From contig DBMN01000069.1 of the NCBI GenBank assembly GCA_002298965.1, positions 1 to 19,728 on the forward strand: DNA of 19,728 nucleotides. Direction: 5' to 3'. The translations under genes and the position numbers were made by a program. The notes beneath the pieces are model-generated. The model was not told the origin of the DNA and ran no database searches. It worked only from the letters and a program-made list of their open reading frames with translations. Positions 16,550 to 19,728 of this stretch are shown one piece after another. The stretch is from Rhizobiales bacterium UBA697. GTDB lineage: Bacteria > Pseudomonadota > Alphaproteobacteria > Rhizobiales > Ancalomicrobiaceae. Positions within the stretch are counted from its first letter, which is position 1. Each line of letters begins with the position of its first letter.

Positions 16550-17446
16550 TCAGCCCTCCTGCGGACGGTCGGCGTCGAGCTGGGTCATCACGGTGTAGAA
16601 CACCCAGCAGACCACCAGCACGATCAGGTTGTAGACGATGGACATGGCGGCGGCCTTGCCGAGGTCGAACTGGCCGAGCGCGATCTTGACGAGGTCGATC
16701 GACAGGACCGTCGTCGAATTGCCCGGCCCGCCGCCGGTCACCACGAAGGGTTCGGTGTAGATCATGAAACTGTCCATGAAGCGCAGCAGCACGCCGATCA
16801 CCAGGACCCGACGCAGCTTCGGCAGCTGGATCGCGGTGAAGACCGCCAGCCGCGAGGCGCCGTCGATGCGGGCGGCCTGATAGTAGGCGTCGGGGATCGA
16901 CTTCAGCCCGGCATAGGCGAGCAGCGCGATCAGGCTGGTCCAGTGCCAGACGTCCATCACCACGATGGTGATCCAGGCCGAGAGCACACCCGCGGTGTAG
17001 TTGTACTCGATGCCGAGGACGTGGTTCACGAACCAGCCGAGGAGGCCGATGTCCTCGCGGGCGAAGATCTGCCAGATCGTGCCGACGACGTTCCACGGAA
17101 CGAGCAGCGGCAGCGCCATCAGCACGAGGCACAGCGCCACCGTCCAGCCCTTGCGCGGCAGGCACATGGCGACCGCCACGCCGAGCGGCACCTCGATCGC
17201 CAGGATGATCGCCGAGAACAGCAGGTTGCGACCGAGGCTGTCCCAGAAGCGGCCGCCGAGGTCGGTCGCGGGGTCGAGCAGCTCCTGGTACCAGCCGATG
17301 CCGTTCCAGAAGAACTGGTTGTTGCCGAACGTGTCCTGCACCGAGTAGTTCACCACCGTCATCATCGGCACGACGGCGTTGAAGACGACCAGCGCGAAGG
17401 CCGGCAGGACGAAGAACCAGGCGGAATGCCGGATGGGCTTGTCCAT
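16550..17446 (-). CDS. glpP: Glycerol ABC transporter permease GlpP (MalF/UgpA-like)
   Basis: A 298-aa inner-membrane permease with six helices. The first is at about 10-30 (WFFVLPAFALVVFNAVVPMM). The EAA coupling loop is at 178-208 with the core IPDAYYQAARIDGAS, and the conserved GGGPGNST, seen in sugar-type permeases before the last helices, is at 238-245. It is the heterodimer partner of GlpQ. It begins 4 bp past the glpT stop. A periplasmic loop (EDIGLLGWFVNHVLGIEYNYTAG) sits between helices three and four. Confidence 0.9.
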   Translation of the reverse strand: MDKPIRHSAWFFVLPAFALVVFNAVVPMMTVVNYSVQDTFGNNQFFWNGIGWYQELLDPATDLGGRFWDSLGRNLLFSAIILAIEVPLGVAVAMCLPRKGWTVALCLVLMALPLLVPWNVVGTIWQIFAREDIGLLGWFVNHVLGIEYNYTAGVLSAWITIVVMDVWHWTSLIALLAYAGLKSIPDAYYQAARIDGASRLAVFTAIQLPKLRRVLVIGVLLRFMDSFMIYTEPFVVTGGGPGNSTTVLSIDLVKIALGQFDLGKAAAMSIVYNLIVLVVCWVFYTVMTQLDADRPQEG

Positions 17447-17449
17447 GGC

Positions 17450-18529
<1,080 letters not shown>

Positions 18530-18543
18530 GTTTCGCTCCCGCC

Positions 18544-19644
18544 TCAATCGATTAGATCGGACGACGGACCGGCGTCCGGCGCGGCGACGAGGCGGCCGGC
18601 TGCGTCGAAGACGAACAGCCGTCGCGGATCGATCCGGACCGCCACCGGCGCGCCGGGGGCGATCTCGTGGACGCCGGGCAGCAGTGCCACCCAGTGGAGC
18701 GGGCCGGCACGGAAGTGCAGATAGCTCTCCGATCCGGTGATCTCGGTCACTTCCGCCGCGCCGACCAGCCGGATCGGCTCCTCGGAAATGCCGGCGAGCG
18801 AGAGGTCGTGGGCGCGCACGCCGATCTGCAGCGTGCCGTCGGGCGCGTTCGCCAGCATGCCGACGGCGGCGACCGGCGCGCCGGTCGGCAGTCGCACGCT
18901 GTCGCCCTCCTTCTCCACCGTCATGACGTTGAGCGGCGGATCGGAGAAGGTGCGCGCGGCGAGGAGATCGATCGGTCGGCGATAGAGGTCGAGCGTCGGC
19001 CCGAACTGGACGAGCCGGCCCTCCGACATCGCCGCGGTCGAGCCGCCGAGCAGCAGCGCCTCGCTCGGTTCGGTCGTCGCATAGACGAAGACGGCGCCGC
19101 TCTCGGCGAAGATCCGCGGCAGTTCCTCGCGCAGCTCTTCGCGCAGCTTGTAGTCGAGATTGGCGAGCGGCTCGTCGAGGAGGACGAGGTCGGCGCCCTT
19201 GACGATGGCGCGGGCGATGGCGCAGCGCTGCTGCTGGCCGCCGGAGAGCTCGAGCGGCGTGCGGTCGAGGAGATGATCGAGACGCAAGGTCGCCGCGGCC
19301 GCGCGCACCTTCTCTTCCACCTCGGCCCGGCCGGCGCCGCGCACGCGCAGCGGCGAGGCGATGTTCTCGAAGACCGTCAGGTTCGGATAGTTGATGAACT
19401 GCTGGTAGACCATCGCCACCGAGCGCTTGCGCACGTCGACGCCGGTGACGTCGACGCCGTCGACCCACACCCGGCCGGCGGTCGGCACGTCGAGGCCGGC
19501 GAGCACGCGCAGCAGGCTGGTCTTGCCCGACAGGGTCGGCCCCAGGACCACGTTCAGCGTGCCGCGTTCGAAGGCGAGGGACACATCGGCGAGATGCGTC
19601 TCCCGTCCCACGATCTTCGACACGCCCTCGAGACGGACGCTCAC
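18544..19644 (-). CDS. glpS: Glycerol ABC transporter ATPase GlpS, H-loop histidine missing
   Basis: A 366-aa MalK-class ATPase. Walker A is GPTLSGKT (35-42), the Q-loop Gln Q81, the signature LSGGQ intact at 133-137 and Walker B LVLLDE at 153-158. Where the switch histidine belongs the sequence is YATTEPSEAL, so the residue is T191 (ACC, 19072-19074). The C-terminal regulatory domain covers about 235-355 (QIGVRAHDLSL matches the usual GVRPE element). It starts with GTG at 19644, and its first bases overlap the TGA of the upstream gene (GTGA), indicating translational coupling. It works with GlpT as a heterodimer on GlpP/GlpQ. Confidence 0.9.
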   Translation of the reverse strand: MSVRLEGVSKIVGRETHLADVSLAFERGTLNVVLGPTLSGKTSLLRVLAGLDVPTAGRVWVDGVDVTGVDVRKRSVAMVYQQFINYPNLTVFENIASPLRVRGAGRAEVEEKVRAAAATLRLDHLLDRTPLELSGGQQQRCAIARAIVKGADLVLLDEPLANLDYKLREELREELPRIFAESGAVFVYATTEPSEALLLGGSTAAMSEGRLVQFGPTLDLYRRPIDLLAARTFSDPPLNVMTVEKEGDSVRLPTGAPVAAVGMLANAPDGTLQIGVRAHDLSLAGISEEPIRLVGAAEVTEITGSESYLHFRAGPLHWVALLPGVHEIAPGAPVAVRIDPRRLFVFDAAGRLVAAPDAGPSSDLID

Positions 19645-19728
19645 TTCGAAACCCTCCCCGTCGCCGCGGCCTCTCCGGACCGCTTGCTCGCGACGTACGC
19701 TTCGAGCGCCGCCGCGTCTTCCGGCCCG
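19641..19728 (-). CDS. glpD: 3' end of the gene upstream in the glycerol operon, probably glycerol-3-phosphate dehydrogenase (partial)
   Basis: On the minus strand an open frame enters from the right edge and reads about 28 residues (GPEDAAALEAYVAS, then KRSGEAAATGRVSK) to a TGA at 19641-19643. The stop overlaps the GTG start of glpS by 4 bp. The gene upstream of glpS in rhizobial glycerol operons is glpD, the membrane-associated flavin glycerol-3-phosphate dehydrogenase. A short helical, Ala-rich C-terminus is compatible with that but not diagnostic. The identity is inferred from gene order. Confidence 0.5.
   Translation of the reverse strand, partial: GPEDAAALEAYVASKRSGEAAATGRVSK

Overview
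The window is GC-rich, tightly packed chromosomal DNA that reads like an alphaproteobacterium. The order Hyphomicrobiales (Rhizobiales) is likely, because of the rhizobial-type glycerol ABC transporter operon, a malyl-CoA-lyase-type CoA ester lyase, HspQ and the overall gene style. The genus is not determinable by eye. I saw no tRNA, rRNA, CRISPR array, insertion sequence, integrase or phage gene.

Left part (1-5378): the 3' end of a probable hybrid sensor kinase overlaps a REC-LuxR response regulator. A rhomboid-fold membrane protein runs convergently and has lost its catalytic residues. Then come a TehA/SLAC1-family channel, hspQ and a malyl-CoA/CitE-type lyase.

Middle (5628-10693): an AEC-family permease divergent from the lyase; a UbiH/COQ6-type FAD monooxygenase; a SnoaL-like small protein preceded by five perfect copies of an 8-bp repeat and a 20-bp perfect palindrome; and a DUF2182 membrane protein directly followed by a TerC-family transporter. 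Two of the convergent gene junctions (about 6678-6797 and 10789-10940) each hold a pair of inverted palindromic repeats.

Right part (11002-19728, all minus strand): a glycerol uptake and catabolism operon. In transcription order it contains the probable glpD 3' end, two ABC ATPases (GlpS, GlpT), two permeases (GlpP, GlpQ), a 108-aa DUF2160 membrane protein, the periplasmic binding protein (GlpV), glycerol kinase (glpK) and a DeoR-type repressor (glpR). Together they would import glycerol, phosphorylate it, oxidise glycerol-3-phosphate and sense that intermediate. The operon promoter lies beyond the right edge.

The two most notable observations are the rhomboid pseudoprotease (Ser, His and both oxyanion-side residues replaced) and the complementary degeneration of the two glycerol ATPases. 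GlpS lacks the H-loop histidine and GlpT lacks the LSGGQ signature, which predicts one consensus and one degenerate ATP site in the heterodimer.
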